From contig NZ_UWFN01000095.1 of NCBI RefSeq assembly GCF_900602065.1, positions 186,001 through 250,000 of the forward strand: a DNA stretch of 64,000 nucleotides. Direction: 5' to 3'. The notes beneath the pieces are model-generated. The model ran no database searches. It worked only from the letters and a program-made list of their open reading frames with translations, and had not been told where the DNA came from. The DNA comes from Pseudomonas viridiflava. Lineage in GTDB: Bacteria > Pseudomonadota > Gammaproteobacteria > Pseudomonadales > Pseudomonadaceae. This document shows, one piece after another, positions 1 to 10,398 of the stretch. The first letter of the stretch is position 1; each line of letters opens with the position of its first letter. A program made the position numbers and the translations under genes.

Positions 1-418
1 CTCCCACTCCTGGCGCGCGCGCTCCGCTATAGATGCGGGAGGTAGTCTTGCAATCAGAGACCACGCTCCAGGTCGGCGAACTGCCGGATGTGCCCACGTC
101 GGCGGTCACCAGCGTCAGTGTGTTGGTGGCGTTATCCCAAAGAATCGGATTAGTGAAATCAGCAGGCTTGGCGATTGCCGGGGCGACGATCGTCGTATCG
201 AAATCAAGGCAGCCATACATCCCGGTCATGCGGATTTCCTGCATCAACTTGCTCAGGGCGAAACGCGCATCTTCCTGCATCCGTGCGGCAGCATTCTGAG
301 ACTGATAAGTGCCTTTGGAGGCGATGAAAATCTGCACGATGCCCATGCTCACGATCAAGCCCAGCACCAGCGCCACCATGATCTCGACCAGACCAAAACC
401 CCGAACAGATCTGTTCAT
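1..418 (-). CDS. pilW: Minor pilin PilW (type IV pilus assembly), cut by the left window edge
   Basis: The first about 139 residues of a type IV pilus minor pilin are visible; the rest lies beyond base 1. The N-terminus MNRSVRG-FGLVEIMVALVLG is a class III prepilin signal: short basic leader, Gly before the cleavage point, Phe+1, Glu+5, then a hydrophobic helix that anchors the pilin in the inner membrane before assembly. Cys pairs (MYGCLDF and VSDCKTT) follow. The ATG at 418 overlaps the pilV stop by four bases (ATGA), so the two are translationally coupled. In the family, PilW joins FimU, PilV, PilX and PilE in the tip complex that primes pilus assembly. The call rests on signal type and gene order. 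Confidence 0.85.
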   Translation of the reverse strand, partial: MNRSVRGFGLVEIMVALVLGLIVSMGIVQIFIASKGTYQSQNAAARMQEDARFALSKLMQEIRMTGMYGCLDFDTTIVAPAIAKPADFTNPILWDNATNTLTLVTADVGTSGSSPTWSVVSDCKTTSRIYSGARAPGVG

Positions 419-948
419 GGGGCTACCACGTCGTTAACACCGATGCGTGTACTCAGGACAAACTGTTGCGGGTTGGTCGCGCCCGGGGTTCTGCCCAGAA
501 AAGTATCGCTTGCAGCGGCAGCCCGCGTGTCATCCCAGGTAATCGTGATGGTCACAACGGGTTTGGCGATCACGATCTTGCTGTTGGCACCGGCGGTTCC
601 GGCAAAGTTAGTGATATTGCTGCTGAAGTCGGCCAGGTCCTGCGTGACGGCATTGCTCATATTGCTAGCACTGGCTGCGGGCGCATTGGCCAATGAAGCC
701 AGTGCATAGCTAGCCAGGACATTGGAACCATTGTTCGCGGCATTACCATCTACGTTCGCCCGGATGCGGTCCATCATGTCGTAGGCGATGAAGCTGGCCT
801 GACTGGTCATGGCCGAGCTGTCGGTATACCTAAGTGCGTTAAGTTGAATCGCGGCAGCCCCCAACAGGCCAATGCCTAAAATCAGCACAGACACCAACAC
901 CTCGATCAGCGTCATGCCAATCTGACTACCCTTTCGTCCCTTAACCAT
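415..948 (-). CDS. pilV: Minor pilin PilV (type IV pilus modification/assembly)
   Basis: 177 residues from the ATG at 948. The leader ends in ...GSQIG, with cleavage before MTLIEVLVSVLILGIGLLG, a class III prepilin signal with Glu+5 and the helix that packs in the pilus core. I prefer 948 to the in-frame GTG at 960 because a GGAAA lies just upstream of 948 and nothing like a ribosome site precedes 960. It overlaps the end of fimU by eight bases and the start of pilW by four, so fimU-pilV-pilW form one minus-strand operon. By family knowledge it is part of the minor-pilin priming complex under PilSR-type control; no promoter evidence here. Confidence 0.88.
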   Translation of the reverse strand: MVKGRKGSQIGMTLIEVLVSVLILGIGLLGAAAIQLNALRYTDSSAMTSQASFIAYDMMDRIRANVDGNAANNGSNVLASYALASLANAPAASASNMSNAVTQDLADFSSNITNFAGTAGANSKIVIAKPVVTITITWDDTRAAAASDTFLGRTPGATNPQQFVLSTRIGVNDVVAP

Positions 949-1420
949 CGCAATTTCCACTCGAAACTATTCGGCCGTTCAAGCATACATAGACAGTCTT
1001 GGTAATCGTCGTGCCCAGTGTGTAAGTCATTGCAACGGCACTCGCCGGTGCCGAGAGCCCGCCGAGGTTATTGAACTCGATCAAGCTGACACCCGGAACC
1101 GCCAGCGCAGCCCCGCTGCCCATGGGGGCTGTGACCCTCAAAGCGTTCACGCTCGACGTATCGCTCGCGCGCACCACCTTGAGGGCAGTGTTCCAGGCAG
1201 TACCGTCAACATTGGGCCGAACCTGAATGTTCACTCCCCGGTTTATCGCCTCAAGCCGGGCAAAGTTGAGCGCGCGCTGCAGATCACTGACCTCGGTGTC
1301 GGCCTTCGATCCCTGTATCGAGCTATTGAAACTGGGAATGGCAATAGCCGCGAGTATCCCCACCAACGACACAGTGATTAACAATTCGACGAGGGTGAAC
1401 CCCTTGGATCGCTGAGTCAT
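941..1420 (-). CDS. fimU: GspH/FimT-family minor pilin FimU
   Basis: 159 residues. I start it at the ATG at 1420, not the upstream in-frame codon at 1525, because GGAGAC sits 6-11 bases before 1420 and the prepilin leader MTQRSKG|FTLVELLITVSLVG begins right there. The rest is a GspH-like pseudopilin domain with a conserved ARLEAINRG segment, and two Cys near the C-terminus (YVCLNGR and SGNCDG) that probably form a disulfide loop. It opens the minor pilin operon. It is divergent from fimT across a 131-bp gap that should hold both promoters. fimU rather than fimT is chosen because of its place directly before pilV. Confidence 0.82.
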   Translation of the reverse strand: MTQRSKGFTLVELLITVSLVGILAAIAIPSFNSSIQGSKADTEVSDLQRALNFARLEAINRGVNIQVRPNVDGTAWNTALKVVRASDTSSVNALRVTAPMGSGAALAVPGVSLIEFNNLGGLSAPASAVAMTYTLGTTITKTVYVCLNGRIVSSGNCDG

Positions 1421-1551
1421 TGAGTGTCTCCTTGACGTTACGACTATAGGACAGCATCCAGCGCTGAAACTGTAAACAGGGATGTACGGTTGTTTGGCTG
1501 GGACGAGTACCCGGCTGACATTCAAATGACAATTTCCAAGGAGGGAAATGC

Positions 1552-2049
1552 ATGAAACAAGCGGGTTTTACGATAATCGAGCTGGCAGTGACGATGGTAA
1601 TCATCGGACTGATCGTCACCCTTGCCGTTCCGGCATTCAGTGAGCTCGTCATGAGCCAGCGGCGGCTTGATGTGGCTCAGCAACTGGCTAGCGGCATACG
1701 CACAGCGCGAACGGAGGCGATTCTTAGAAGCCGACCGGTGGTGATCCGGGCGATTGATGAGGATTGGAGCAAAGGCTGGCAGATCGTAGTTGACCCGAAA
1801 AACAGCGAGGATGATCTGGTGCTGACCGAGCGGACTCGAAGCGGGAAGGTGCCAGTCTTCGGCAACCAGCATGTCACGCGACAGATTCGCTTTAACGCGC
1901 TGGGTTCGCCATCAGACAGCGGGTTTGTGTCCGGGAGTCTCTTCATCTGCGCAGTGAATGACACGCTGAGCCATCACACAGTGGTGATGGCCAATACCGG
2001 CAGGGTCAGAATTGAAAGCGTGCCAAAGCCGGAAAAGCTTTGCGGGTAG
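1552..2049 (+). CDS. fimT: GspH/FimT-family pseudopilin FimT
   Basis: 165 residues. An excellent ribosome site (AAGGAGGG, 1538-1545) precedes the ATG. The leader MKQAG|FTIIELAVTMVIIGLI is a class III prepilin signal, followed by the GspH motif (RTARTEAILRSRPVVI) and a C-terminal Cys pair (FICAV and KLCG). FimT is the paralogue of FimU. Published work on some gamma-proteobacteria describes a DNA-binding role for FimT in uptake; that cannot be judged here. It lies alone on the plus strand between the fimU operon and ispH, an arrangement different from the collinear fimT-fimU order I remember for P. aeruginosa. Confidence 0.82.
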   Translation: MKQAGFTIIELAVTMVIIGLIVTLAVPAFSELVMSQRRLDVAQQLASGIRTARTEAILRSRPVVIRAIDEDWSKGWQIVVDPKNSEDDLVLTERTRSGKVPVFGNQHVTRQIRFNALGSPSDSGFVSGSLFICAVNDTLSHHTVVMANTGRVRIESVPKPEKLCG

Positions 2050-2089
2050 CGCGGGAGCTTCCGCAGACCTGTGTTGGCAAACGCATTCC

Positions 2090-2160
2090 CTGTAGCTGCC
2101 GAAGGCTGCGATCGCGGTGTGTCAGGCTAAATGACTCGCAGCCTTCGGAAGCTCCTACAG
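2090..2160. repeat. REPIN, GTAGGAGCTGCCGAAGGC type
   Basis: Two inverted REP copies (the left one has lost a few bases: CTGTAGCTGCCGAAGGC) around a short spacer, between the convergent ends of fimT and ispH. Same family as the elements at 16860, 18544, 23931, 32148, 36426, 41336 and 45884. Confidence 0.85.
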
Positions 2161-2177
2161 GGTACTGGTTTGCCGCA

Positions 2178-3125
2178 TTACAGCAGCGATTTGACCCGCA
2201 GTTCCTTGGGCATCGAGAAGGTTACATTCTCTTCGCGGCCGGCCAGTTCGTCGGCACCGGTTGCGCCCCACTCGTGCAATTGCTGGATCACACCACGCAC
2301 CAGTACTTCCGGTGCCGAGGCACCTGCGGTGATGCCGATGCGCGCAACGCCGTCGAACCAGCCACGCTGCATGTCCTCTGCACCATCAATCAGATAGGCA
2401 GGGGTTGCCATACGCTCGGCCAGCTCGCGCAGACGGTTGGAGTTGGAGCTGTTAGGGCTGCCGACAACCAATACCACATCGCACTCATCGGCCAACTGCT
2501 TGACCGCATCCTGGCGGTTTTGTGTGGCGTAGCAGATGTCATCCTTGCGCGGCCCGCCAATCGCCGGGAATCGCGTGCGCAGGGCATCAATAACGCGGCT
2601 GGTGTCGTCCATGGACAACGTAGTCTGGGTCACGAACGCCAAGGCTTCAGGATTACGCACCTGCAGGTTGGCGACGTCCTCTTCATCCTCGACCAGATAG
2701 ATCGCACCACCGTTGCTCGCATCGTACTGCCCCATGGTGCCTTCAACTTCCGGATGCCCCTGGTGGCCGATCAGAATGCATTCGCGACCGTCGCGGCTGT
2801 AACGCGCGACTTCGATGTGAACCTTGGTCACCAGCGGACAGGTCGCATCGAACACTTTCAGGCCACGACCCGACGCTTCAGTACGCACCGCTTGCGAAAC
2901 ACCATGGGCGCTGAAGATCACAATGACGTCGTCCGGCACCTGATCCAGCTCTTCAACGAAGATCGCACCGCGAGCGCGCAGGTCTTCGACGACAAATTTA
3001 TTGTGAACCACTTCATGGCGCACATAGATGGGCGGGCCAAACACTTCCAGGGCGCGATTGACGATTTCGATCGCACGATCCACTCCAGCACAGAAGCCGC
3101 GGGGGTTGGCGAGTTTGATTTGCAT
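2178..3125 (-). CDS. ispH: 4-hydroxy-3-methylbut-2-enyl diphosphate reductase
   Basis: 315 residues, full length. It catalyses the last step of the MEP isoprenoid pathway, reducing HMBPP to IPP and DMAPP with a [4Fe-4S] cluster. The three cluster cysteines are visible: Cys12 (PRGFCAGV), Cys96 (DATCPLV) and one in ICYATQNRQ near 198. So are the conserved substrate-binding segments HEVVHN, HGV, GHQGHPE, the TQTTLS stretch and SNSNRL. It is the last gene of the murJ-ribF-ileS-lspA-fkpB-ispH run. The 62-bp gap to fkpB holds a small GC hairpin but no clear T-tract. Confidence 0.97.
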   Translation of the reverse strand: MQIKLANPRGFCAGVDRAIEIVNRALEVFGPPIYVRHEVVHNKFVVEDLRARGAIFVEELDQVPDDVIVIFSAHGVSQAVRTEASGRGLKVFDATCPLVTKVHIEVARYSRDGRECILIGHQGHPEVEGTMGQYDASNGGAIYLVEDEEDVANLQVRNPEALAFVTQTTLSMDDTSRVIDALRTRFPAIGGPRKDDICYATQNRQDAVKQLADECDVVLVVGSPNSSNSNRLRELAERMATPAYLIDGAEDMQRGWFDGVARIGITAGASAPEVLVRGVIQQLHEWGATGADELAGREENVTFSMPKELRVKSLL

Positions 3126-3151
3126 GGGGTGCCTCGTGTCTACGTGCGAAA

Positions 3152-3171
3152 CAGCCCGACCGAAGCCGGGC
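3152..3171 (-). other. Intercistronic GC hairpin between fkpB and ispH
   Basis: On the minus strand AGCCCG...CGGGCT form a 6-bp stem with an eight-base loop containing CTTCGG. Only GTTT follows, so this is more likely an mRNA-stability or attenuation element than a full terminator. Confidence 0.35.
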
Positions 3172-3187
3172 TCAGGTTCAAGCTTGT

Positions 3188-3640
3188 TCAGAGCGCCTTG
3201 ACCTCGAAGATTTCCACTTCGAAGCTCAGGGTCTTGCCCGCCAGCGGGTGATTGAAGTCGATGGTCACCTGCGCGTCATCGAAAGCCTTCACCACACCCG
3301 GCAGCTCAGTATTGGCGGCATCATTGAAGATCACCAGCAAACCTTCCGACAGCTCCATGTCCTGGAACTGCGAACGGGGGATGATCTGCACGTTTTGCGG
3401 GTTCGGCTGACCAAAGGCGTTTTCCGGCAAGACTTGCACAGTGCGCTTGTCACCCGCCTTGAAGCCGAACAATGCAGCTTCAAAGCCAGGCAGCAGGTTG
3501 CCGTCACCCACCTTGAAGGTGGCCGGAGCCTTTTCAAAGGTGCTGTCGACTGTTTCGCCGTTCTCCAGGCGCAAAGCAAAATGCAGAGTGACTTCCGTGT
3601 TCTGACCGATGCGCTGCTCGGTCAATACCTGTTCAGTCAT
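3188..3640 (-). CDS. fkpB: FKBP-type peptidyl-prolyl cis-trans isomerase FkpB (SlpA)
   Basis: 150 residues from the ATG at 3640 ([12 protein letters not shown]). The upstream in-frame start at 3697 would add 19 residues lying inside lspA and is not supported. SlyD/SlpA-type FKBP: N-terminal strand [16 protein letters not shown], the [15 protein letters not shown] active-site segment, an inserted chaperone flap, and the closing [15 protein letters not shown] motif. It lacks the histidine-rich metal tail of SlyD. The start overlaps the end of lspA by eight bases, as in many gamma-proteobacteria. Predicted cytoplasmic folding helper, co-transcribed with lspA and ispH. Confidence 0.93.
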   Translation of the reverse strand: MTEQVLTEQRIGQNTEVTLHFALRLENGETVDSTFEKAPATFKVGDGNLLPGFEAALFGFKAGDKRTVQVLPENAFGQPNPQNVQIIPRSQFQDMELSEGLLVIFNDAANTELPGVVKAFDDAQVTIDFNHPLAGKTLSFEVEIFEVKAL

Positions 3641-4136
3641 TAACGGTTTCTCCGGTTTTCTTGCTCTTGAACATGTCCAGCGCCAGCATGATTGCACCGA
3701 CAGTAATCGCGCTGTCAGCGACGTTGAATGCCGGGAAGCCGTGCTCTTTCCAGTGTACGAAGATGAAGTCGATCACATGCCCGATGACGATGCGGTCGTA
3801 CAGGTTACCCAGCGCGCCGCCCAGCACCAGCGCAAGCGCAATGGCAAGCCATGTCTCGTCTCGCCCCAAACGCTTGAGCCAGACGACCAGCACCACACTG
3901 ACCACAATCGCGATCAGGGCGAACAGCCAGCGCTGCCAGCCCGAACTGTCGGCCAGGAAGCTGAAGGCCGCACCAGTGTTGTAAGCCAGCATCCAGCTGA
4001 AGTAGTCCGGAATGATCACGATCTGTTCGTACAATTCCAGACGGTGCTCGAAGTAATACTTGCTGGCCTGGTCAATGACCAGGACCAGCAGGCTCAACCA
4101 GAGCCAGGCCAAGCGGCCAAAACCAGCCTTAGGCAT
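3633..4136 (-). CDS. lspA: Lipoprotein signal peptidase II
   Basis: 167 residues from the ATG at 4136 ([11 protein letters not shown]); the first in-frame codon at 4157 adds seven unlikely residues inside ileS. Four membrane helices are evident. The catalytic aspartates of this inner-membrane aspartyl protease are Asp123 (GHVIDFI) and Asp141 (FNVADSAI), with the conserved VIDQASK, NTGAAFS and GALGNLYDR boxes. It cleaves prolipoproteins after diacylglyceryl modification of the lipobox Cys. It overlaps ileS upstream and fkpB downstream by eight bases each, indicating tight translational coupling. Confidence 0.96.
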   Translation of the reverse strand: MPKAGFGRLAWLWLSLLVLVIDQASKYYFEHRLELYEQIVIIPDYFSWMLAYNTGAAFSFLADSSGWQRWLFALIAIVVSVVLVVWLKRLGRDETWLAIALALVLGGALGNLYDRIVIGHVIDFIFVHWKEHGFPAFNVADSAITVGAIMLALDMFKSKKTGETVND

Positions 4137-6960
4137 AGTGACGAACCTCGCCAGCACCGCTGATGTTGTCTACGCAACGGCCGCAGATTTCCGGATGCTC
4201 CGGGTTCACGCCAACGTCAGCACGGTGATGCCAGCAACGGGCGCACTTGGCGTGGCCGGACTTGACGACTTTGAGCTTCAGACCCGACACCTCAGTCACC
4301 ACCGCATCGGCCGGTGCATCGAGCAATGGCGCGACACTGGCCGTGGAGGTGATCAGCACAAAGCGCAGTTCGTTGCTCAGTTTCGACAGGTCGGCGACCA
4401 GCGCGTCTTCAGCATACAGAGTCACTTCAGCTTGCAGGTTGCCGCCAATCGCCTTGGCTGCGCGCAGGTTTTCCATTTCCTTGTTGACCGCCACCTTCAC
4501 CGCCATGATCCGCTCCCAGTAGGCGCGGTCCAGCTCGAAGTCAGCCGGCATTTCGCTCAGGCCTTCGTACCAGGTGTTGAGCATGACCGACTCGTTACGC
4601 TCGCCCGGCAGGTACTGCCACAGCTCATCGGCGGTGAACGCCAGGATCGGCGCGATCCAGCGCACCAGCGCTTCGGAGATGTGGAACAGCGCGGTCTGGC
4701 AGGAACGCCGTGCGGTGCTGTCCGCCGCGGTGGTGTATTGACGGTCCTTGATGATGTCCAGATAGAAACCACCCAACTCCTGCACGCAGAAGTTGTGGAT
4801 CTTGGAGTACACGTTCCAGAAACGGTATTCGCCGTAATGCTCTTCCAGCTCACGCTGCAGCAGCAAGGTACGGTCGACAGCCCAACGGTCCAGCGCGAGC
4901 ATTTCTTCCGGCGGCAGGATATCGGTAGCCGGATTGAAACCGCTCAGATTGGAGAGCAGGAAACGCGCCGTGTTGCGGATCCGCCGGTAGGCGTCAGCGC
5001 TGCGTTGCAGGATCTGATCGGAAACCGCCATTTCACCGGAATAGTCAGTCGCCGAGACCCACAGACGCATGATGTCGGCGCCCAGAGTGTCGTTAACCTT
5101 TTGTGGCGCGATGACGTTGCCCAGCGACTTGGACATCTTGCGGCCGTTTTCGTCTACGGTGAAACCGTGGGTCAGCAATTCGCGGTAAGGCGCGTGGTTA
5201 TCGATTGCACACCCCGTCAGCAGCGAGGAGTGGAACCAGCCACGGTGCTGGTCGGAACCTTCCAGGTACAAGTCGGCACGCGGGCCGGTCTCATGACCCA
5301 TCGGGTGCGAACCGCGCAGCACGTGCCAGTGCGTAGTACCCGAGTCGAACCAGACATCCAGCGTGTCGGAAATCTTGTCGTACTTCGACGCTTCGTCACC
5401 CAGCAATTCGGCGGCGTCCAGCTTGAACCAGGCTTCGATGCCTTCTTTCTCGACGCGCTGAGCGACTTCTTCCATCAGTTCAACGGTGCGCGGGTGCAGC
5501 TCGCCGCTTTCCTTGTGCAGGAAGAACGGGATCGGCACGCCCCAGTTGCGCTGACGGGAGATGCACCAGTCCGGGCGATTGGCGATCATCGAGTGCAGGC
5601 GAGCCTGACCCCATGCCGGAACGAACTGGGTGTCTTCGATGGCTTTCACGGCCCGCTCGCGCAGGGTGTCGCCCGTCTCAGGCTGCTTGTCCATGCCCAC
5701 GAACCACTGCGCGGTGGCGCGGTAGATCAGTGGCGACTTGTGACGCCAGCAGTGCATGTAGCTGTGGGTGATGGTCTCGGTGTCCATCAGGCTGCCGACT
5801 TCGGCCAGCTTGTCGATGATCGCCTGGTTGGCCTTGAAGATGAACTGGCCACCGAAGAACTCCAGCGAATCGACATACACACCGTTGCTCTGCACCGGGC
5901 TGATGATGTCGTCGTTGGTCAAGCCGTAGCTTTTGCTGATCACAAAGTCGTCGACGCCGTAAGCGGGCGAGCAGTGAACTACACCAGTACCAGCGCCCAA
6001 CTCGACGTAGTCAGCCAGATACACAGGCGACAGGCGGTCGTAGAATGGGTGACGGAAGTTGATGAGTTCCAGGGCGGCACCGGTCGTAGTCGCAATGACG
6101 GTGCCTTCCAGTTTGTAGCGGCTCAAGCAGCTTTCAACCAGTTCTGAAGCCAGGACCAGCAATCTGTCGCCGACATCCACCAGCGAGTATTCGAACTCGG
6201 GATGAACGTTCAACGCCTGGTTGGCCGGGATGGTCCACGGGGTGGTGGTCCAGATCACGATGGCAGCAGGCTTGCTCAACGACTCCACGCCGAACGCAGC
6301 GGCCAGCCTGGCCTCATCGGCAATCGGGAACGCCACGTCGATAGTCGAAGACTTCTTGTCCTGATATTCGACTTCTGCTTCAGCCAACGCCGAACCGCAA
6401 TCGAAACACCAGTTCACAGGCTTGAGACCCTTGAACACGAAACCGCCTTTGACCATTTCCGCCAGCGCACGGATTTCGCCGGCTTCGTTGGTGAAATTCA
6501 TGGTCAGGTAAGGCTTGTCCCAATCGCCCAGTACACCCAGACGGATGAACTCGGCCTTTTGACCTTCAACTTGCTGCGCCGCATAGGCGCGGCACAGTTC
6601 GCGGGTCTTGTCGGCGGACAGGTTCTTGCCGTGGGTCACTTCAACCTTGTGCTCGATCGGCAGACCATGGCAATCCCAGCCCGGAACATAAGGCGCGTCA
6701 AAACCCGACAGGGTCTTGGAGCGCACGATCATGTCCTTGAGAATCTTGTTAACGGCGTGACCGATGTGAATATTGCCGTTGGCGTAAGGAGGACCGTCGT
6801 GCAGAACGAACTTGGGACGATCCTTGCCAATTTCGCGCAGCTTCTGGTACAGGCCAATGCTGTCCCAGCGCTGCAGAGTTTGCGGCTCGCGCTGGGGCAG
6901 GCCGGCCTTCATTGGGAAGGCGGTGTCCGGAAGATTAAGCGTGGCTTTGTAGTCGGTCAT
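4129..6960 (-). CDS. ileS: Isoleucyl-tRNA synthetase
   Basis: 943 residues, the usual proteobacterial IleS length. The start at 6960 ([15 protein letters not shown]) is chosen over 6993 because it overlaps the ribF stop in an ATGA and matches the family N-terminus. Class I signatures are present: HIGH box ([13 protein letters not shown]), KMSKS ([10 protein letters not shown]), a CP1 editing domain with the [10 protein letters not shown] segment, and a C-terminal zinc module CARCWHH...CGRCVDN. It charges tRNA-Ile in the cytoplasm. The cysteine-containing C-terminus is the bacterial form, not the mupirocin-resistant IleS2 type. Confidence 0.97.
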   Translation of the reverse strand: MTDYKATLNLPDTAFPMKAGLPQREPQTLQRWDSIGLYQKLREIGKDRPKFVLHDGPPYANGNIHIGHAVNKILKDMIVRSKTLSGFDAPYVPGWDCHGLPIEHKVEVTHGKNLSADKTRELCRAYAAQQVEGQKAEFIRLGVLGDWDKPYLTMNFTNEAGEIRALAEMVKGGFVFKGLKPVNWCFDCGSALAEAEVEYQDKKSSTIDVAFPIADEARLAAAFGVESLSKPAAIVIWTTTPWTIPANQALNVHPEFEYSLVDVGDRLLVLASELVESCLSRYKLEGTVIATTTGAALELINFRHPFYDRLSPVYLADYVELGAGTGVVHCSPAYGVDDFVISKSYGLTNDDIISPVQSNGVYVDSLEFFGGQFIFKANQAIIDKLAEVGSLMDTETITHSYMHCWRHKSPLIYRATAQWFVGMDKQPETGDTLRERAVKAIEDTQFVPAWGQARLHSMIANRPDWCISRQRNWGVPIPFFLHKESGELHPRTVELMEEVAQRVEKEGIEAWFKLDAAELLGDEASKYDKISDTLDVWFDSGTTHWHVLRGSHPMGHETGPRADLYLEGSDQHRGWFHSSLLTGCAIDNHAPYRELLTHGFTVDENGRKMSKSLGNVIAPQKVNDTLGADIMRLWVSATDYSGEMAVSDQILQRSADAYRRIRNTARFLLSNLSGFNPATDILPPEEMLALDRWAVDRTLLLQRELEEHYGEYRFWNVYSKIHNFCVQELGGFYLDIIKDRQYTTAADSTARRSCQTALFHISEALVRWIAPILAFTADELWQYLPGERNESVMLNTWYEGLSEMPADFELDRAYWERIMAVKVAVNKEMENLRAAKAIGGNLQAEVTLYAEDALVADLSKLSNELRFVLITSTASVAPLLDAPADAVVTEVSGLKLKVVKSGHAKCARCWHHRADVGVNPEHPEICGRCVDNISGAGEVRHYA

Positions 6961-7907
6961 TTCAGGCTCTTGATTAGCGATTGACCATGCCAATGGGCAC
7001 GGGCGGCGGCGACATCCGCATTGATTGCCGTCTTGAGCGCCTCCAGGGAGGCGAAACGCTGCTCATCACGCAGCTTATGGTGGAAAGCCACCGTCAAACG
7101 CCGGTCGTAAAGATCACCGGCAAAATCCAGAAGATGCACTTCAAGGTGGGCACTGCCATCACCTGCCACGGTCGGACGCACGCCAATATTGGCGACGCCC
7201 GGCCAGGTCTTGCCATCGATGCTTGCACTGACCAGATAAACACCGGTCAGCGGCACTCGACGACGCTTGAGCTGCACATTGGCAGTAGGCGTACCCAGCT
7301 GCCGCGCCAGCTTCTGGCCATGCAAAATCCGCCCGGTAATCCGGAACGGACGCCCGAGCATACGCTCGGCCAGGGCGAAATCCGCCACGGCCAGAGCATT
7401 ACGCACCTTGGTGCTGCTGACGCGAACGCCATCGATTTCAACGGTCTGCGCCGCCTCCACCGTAAAGCCGCGCTCGTTACCCGCTTGTTGCAGGAAGTCG
7501 AAGTCGCCGATCCGGTCGCAACCGAAGCGGAAATCATCGCCGACCTCAAGATGTTGTATGCCCAAGCCGTCGATCAGAACCGTGTCGACAAATTCAGCAG
7601 CGCTGAGTTTGCGCAGCCGCTGATTGAATGCCAGGCACAACACCCGATCAACACCTTCAGCGGCCAGCAGTTCCAGCTTGTCACGCAAGCGTGCCAGACG
7701 GGCGGGAGCAGTTGCCGGCGCAAAAAACTCACGCGGCTGCGGCTCGAAAATGACCACGCAACTGGGCACGCCCAACTCGACCGCTCGATCACGCAAACGC
7801 CCCAGGATAGCCTGGTGGCCCCGGTGAACACCGTCAAAGTTGCCAATGGTGGCGACGCAGCCCCGATGCTGGGGGCGCAGATTGTGGAGGCCTCGAACCA
7901 GCTGCAT
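6957..7907 (-). CDS. ribF: Bifunctional riboflavin kinase / FAD synthetase
   Basis: 316 residues from the ATG at 7907 ([16 protein letters not shown]); upstream in-frame codons up to 7994 add poorly conserved sequence. The N-terminal nucleotidyl-transferase half has the [11 protein letters not shown] motif (FAD synthetase) and the VSSTKVR stretch. The C-terminal riboflavin-kinase half has [19 protein letters not shown] and [10 protein letters not shown]. It makes FMN and FAD from riboflavin. Its stop overlaps the ileS start by four bases. The gap to murJ is 134 bp with no terminator, so read-through from murJ is possible. Confidence 0.96.
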   Translation of the reverse strand: MQLVRGLHNLRPQHRGCVATIGNFDGVHRGHQAILGRLRDRAVELGVPSCVVIFEPQPREFFAPATAPARLARLRDKLELLAAEGVDRVLCLAFNQRLRKLSAAEFVDTVLIDGLGIQHLEVGDDFRFGCDRIGDFDFLQQAGNERGFTVEAAQTVEIDGVRVSSTKVRNALAVADFALAERMLGRPFRITGRILHGQKLARQLGTPTANVQLKRRRVPLTGVYLVSASIDGKTWPGVANIGVRPTVAGDGSAHLEVHLLDFAGDLYDRRLTVAFHHKLRDEQRFASLEALKTAINADVAAARAHWHGQSLIKSLK

Positions 7908-8041
7908 AACGCACTTCTTGCTCATAAAGTGGCCGATTATAACCACACACAGCCCCGGACGACAGGCAACACGCCGAGGCAAAACAACAGTCATCGTTCC
8001 ATAACGGAAAAAACCGACGACTACCCGTTACAAACTCTTGC

Positions 8042-9580
8042 CTACAGGACCGCGCTACGGGCGAAATCCTTCAGGCGGAAACCCAACAGCAACAACGTCG
8101 CGAAATACGCCACTACCCCGGCCGCGACCAACCCACCCAGACGAATAAAGCGCTCCAGCATTTGTCCGTCACTCCAGGCTGGCATCAAATGCATCAGCCC
8201 CAGCAACACAGCGGACATAACGCCGACCGCCAGACACAGCTTTAACAGAAACTTCGTCCATCCCGGCTGCGGCTGAAACAGATCCTGCTTGCGCAACTGC
8301 CAGAACAGCAACAGCGCGTTGATACAAGCGCCGACGCTGATCGCCAACGCCAGCCCGGCATGTTGCAGCGGGATGATGAAGGCCAGGTTAAGCAGTTGAG
8401 TAACAATAAGGGTGAAGATGGCGATTTTCACCGGGGTGCGAATATTTTGTTGTGCATAAAAACCCGGCGCGAGCACTTTGATCAGAATGATGCCCAGCAA
8501 ACCGACGGAATAGGCAATCAAGGCACGCTGGGTCATGGCCGCGTCCACGGCGTCGAATTTGCCGTACTGGAACAATGAAACGGTTAACGGCTCGGCGAGA
8601 ATTCCCAGTGCCAGCGTGCATGGCAAAACCAGCACAAAACACAGGCGCAGCCCCCAGTCGAGAATTCGCGAATATTCCTGACGATCCTTGCTGGCATAGG
8701 TCTTCGACAGAATCGGCAGGAGGATCGTGCCCAGCGCCACGCCCAACACCCCGGACGGCAGCTCCATCAGGCGGTCTGCGTAGTACATCCATGACACCGA
8801 CCCTGCCACGAGAAACGAAGCAAAAATCGTATTGATGATCAGAGAAATCTGACTGACCGACACGCCAAGGATGGCAGGCAGCATCTGCTTCATCACCCGC
8901 CACACGCCCGTGTCACGCAGATTCAGCCGCGGCAGCACCAACATGCCGATTTTCTTCAGGTGCGGCAATTGATAGAGCAATTGCAACAGGCCGCCGACCA
9001 ACACCGCCCAGCCCAGCGCCATGACCGGCGGATCGAAGTACGGGGTGAGAAACAAGGCAAAGAAAATCATGCTGACATTGAGCAGCGTCGGCACAAAAGC
9101 CGGAACCGAAAAGCGGTTCCAGGTGTTGAGAATCGCGCCCGCCAGGGAGGACAGGGAAATCAGCAATATATAAGGAAAGGTCACTCGCAACAGATCGGAG
9201 GTCAGCGCGAATTTTTCCGGCGTATCAGCAAAGCCCGGCGCGGTTGCCCAGATAACCCAGGGAGCAGCGATGATCCCCAGCAACGTGACAAGCGCCAGAA
9301 CCAGCGTGAGCAAACCCGTGACGTAAGCCACGAACGTGCGGGTGGCCTCCTCGCCTTGCTGGCTTTTATATTCGGCGAGAATAGGCACGAACGCCTGAGA
9401 AAAAGCACCTTCAGCAAAAATCCGGCGCAGCAAATTGGGCAATTTAAAGGCGATAAAGAAAGCATCGGTCGCCATTCCGGCGCCAAATGTTCGCGCAATG
9501 ATGGTGTCCCGAACAAAGCCCAACACCCGTGAAAGCATGGTGATAGAGCTGACGGCAGCCAATGATTTGAGTAGGTTCAT
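8042..9580 (-). CDS. murJ: Lipid II flippase MurJ (MviN)
   Basis: 512 residues, polytopic, with about 14 predicted membrane helices. It is a MOP-superfamily (MVF) flippase that moves lipid II across the inner membrane for peptidoglycan synthesis. The N-terminal [22 protein letters not shown] and the [18 protein letters not shown] segments, with the functional arginines, are hallmark MurJ sequence. It heads the minus-strand run and is divergent from rpsT, as in other pseudomonads. Confidence 0.96.
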   Translation of the reverse strand: MNLLKSLAAVSSITMLSRVLGFVRDTIIARTFGAGMATDAFFIAFKLPNLLRRIFAEGAFSQAFVPILAEYKSQQGEEATRTFVAYVTGLLTLVLALVTLLGIIAAPWVIWATAPGFADTPEKFALTSDLLRVTFPYILLISLSSLAGAILNTWNRFSVPAFVPTLLNVSMIFFALFLTPYFDPPVMALGWAVLVGGLLQLLYQLPHLKKIGMLVLPRLNLRDTGVWRVMKQMLPAILGVSVSQISLIINTIFASFLVAGSVSWMYYADRLMELPSGVLGVALGTILLPILSKTYASKDRQEYSRILDWGLRLCFVLVLPCTLALGILAEPLTVSLFQYGKFDAVDAAMTQRALIAYSVGLLGIILIKVLAPGFYAQQNIRTPVKIAIFTLIVTQLLNLAFIIPLQHAGLALAISVGACINALLLFWQLRKQDLFQPQPGWTKFLLKLCLAVGVMSAVLLGLMHLMPAWSDGQMLERFIRLGGLVAAGVVAYFATLLLLGFRLKDFARSAVL

Positions 9581-9750
9581 TAAAGAATTTCGCGCCTAGG
9601 CTAAAGGACCGGGCGATTAACCTGTCCATTTATGCAATACTCCGCGCCGCAAAAGCACAGAGGCAAAGTCGGCGAGTTTACAGGTCGCGCACCGGAAATA
9701 AATATCCCGGGCAAACATAGCGACCACTCAGCGGATCCGATAACCCCCCC

Positions 9751-9779
9751 TTGACAATCAATCCAGTCATCGGCATGAT
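9751..9779 (+). promoter_or_regulatory. Likely sigma-70 promoter of rpsT
   Basis: A perfect -35 hexamer TTGACA (9751-9756), a 17-base spacer, then CATGAT (9774-9779) as a weak -10. This leaves a leader of about 45 bases before the rpsT GTG. The -35 and spacing are convincing, the -10 less so. Confidence 0.55.
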
Positions 9780-9832
9780 TCGCGGCCTATTTTGTAAGCT
9801 ATTCCCTAAAAAGTCTTTCGAGGAGCTCGACG

Positions 9833-10111
9833 GTGGCCAACACACCTTCCGCCAAAAAACGTGCAAAACAGGCTGAGAAGCGTCGCAGCCACAACGCCAG
9901 CCTGCGTTCCATGGTTCGTACCTACATCAAGAATGTAGTTAAAGCCATCGACGCAAAAGACGCTGAAAAAGCACAAGCTGCTTACGTTCTGGCCGTGCCA
10001 GTTATCGACCGTATGGCCGATAAAGGCATCATCCACAAGAACAAAGCTGCTCGTCATAAGAGCCGCCTGAACGGTCACATCAAAGATCTGACCGTGGCAG
10101 CTGCAGCCTAA
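9833..10111 (+). CDS. rpsT: 30S ribosomal protein S20
   Basis: 92 residues, highly basic. The start codon is GTG (9833) behind AGGAG at 9821-9825; no ATG is available near the conserved N-terminus ([17 protein letters not shown]). Non-ATG starts are typical of rpsT and belong to its autoregulation in E. coli, so the GTG may matter for expression. S20 binds 16S rRNA early in 30S assembly. It is monocistronic, with its own promoter and a strong terminator. Confidence 0.97.
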   Translation: MANTPSAKKRAKQAEKRRSHNASLRSMVRTYIKNVVKAIDAKDAEKAQAAYVLAVPVIDRMADKGIIHKNKAARHKSRLNGHIKDLTVAAAA

Positions 10112-10130
10112 GCGATAAGCTTAAGCCGTA

Positions 10131-10158
10131 AAAAAACCGACCCAAGGGTCGGTTTTTT
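10131..10158 (+). terminator. Rho-independent terminator of rpsT
   Basis: Stem CCGACCC/GGGTCGG with a two-base AA centre, flanked by a run of A on the left and TTTTTT on the right. Nearly symmetric, so it could act on both strands. Confidence 0.92.
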
Positions 10159-10229
10159 GTTGCCTGCGATTTGTTGAATCACAACAACCCACCACCCAGA
10201 CGCCGCACTGTCGCGCAGCAAACATAACC

Positions 10230-10320
10230 CTGTAGGAGTGAGCTTGCTCGCGATAGCAGTAGAACTGTTAAGAAGATATCGCCTGAGCTGACGCTATCGC
10301 GAGCAAGCTCACTCCTACAG
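10230..10320. repeat. REPIN, GTAGGAGTGAGCTTGCTC type
   Basis: Two inverted copies of the REP with a 40-bp spacer that also pairs in part (GCGATAGCAG/ACGCTATCGC). A single degenerate REP (CTCGCGAACAAGTTCGCTCC) follows at 10367-10386. Confidence 0.9.
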
Positions 10321-10398
10321 AAAAAGCATTTAAACCCAGATAGCTATTTATATTCGCAACACAAAACCTCGCGAACAAGTTCGCTCCTACCGGAAATC

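Noticed and set aside
2040..3251. 403-codon plus-strand frame opposite ispH
   Set aside because: Antisense shadow; it starts in a REP and has no family match.
4060..6147. 695-codon open frame on the plus strand, antisense to ileS
   Set aside because: Its product resembles no family, and the opposite strand encodes a complete IleS with all motifs. Long antisense frames are common in GC-rich Pseudomonas genes.
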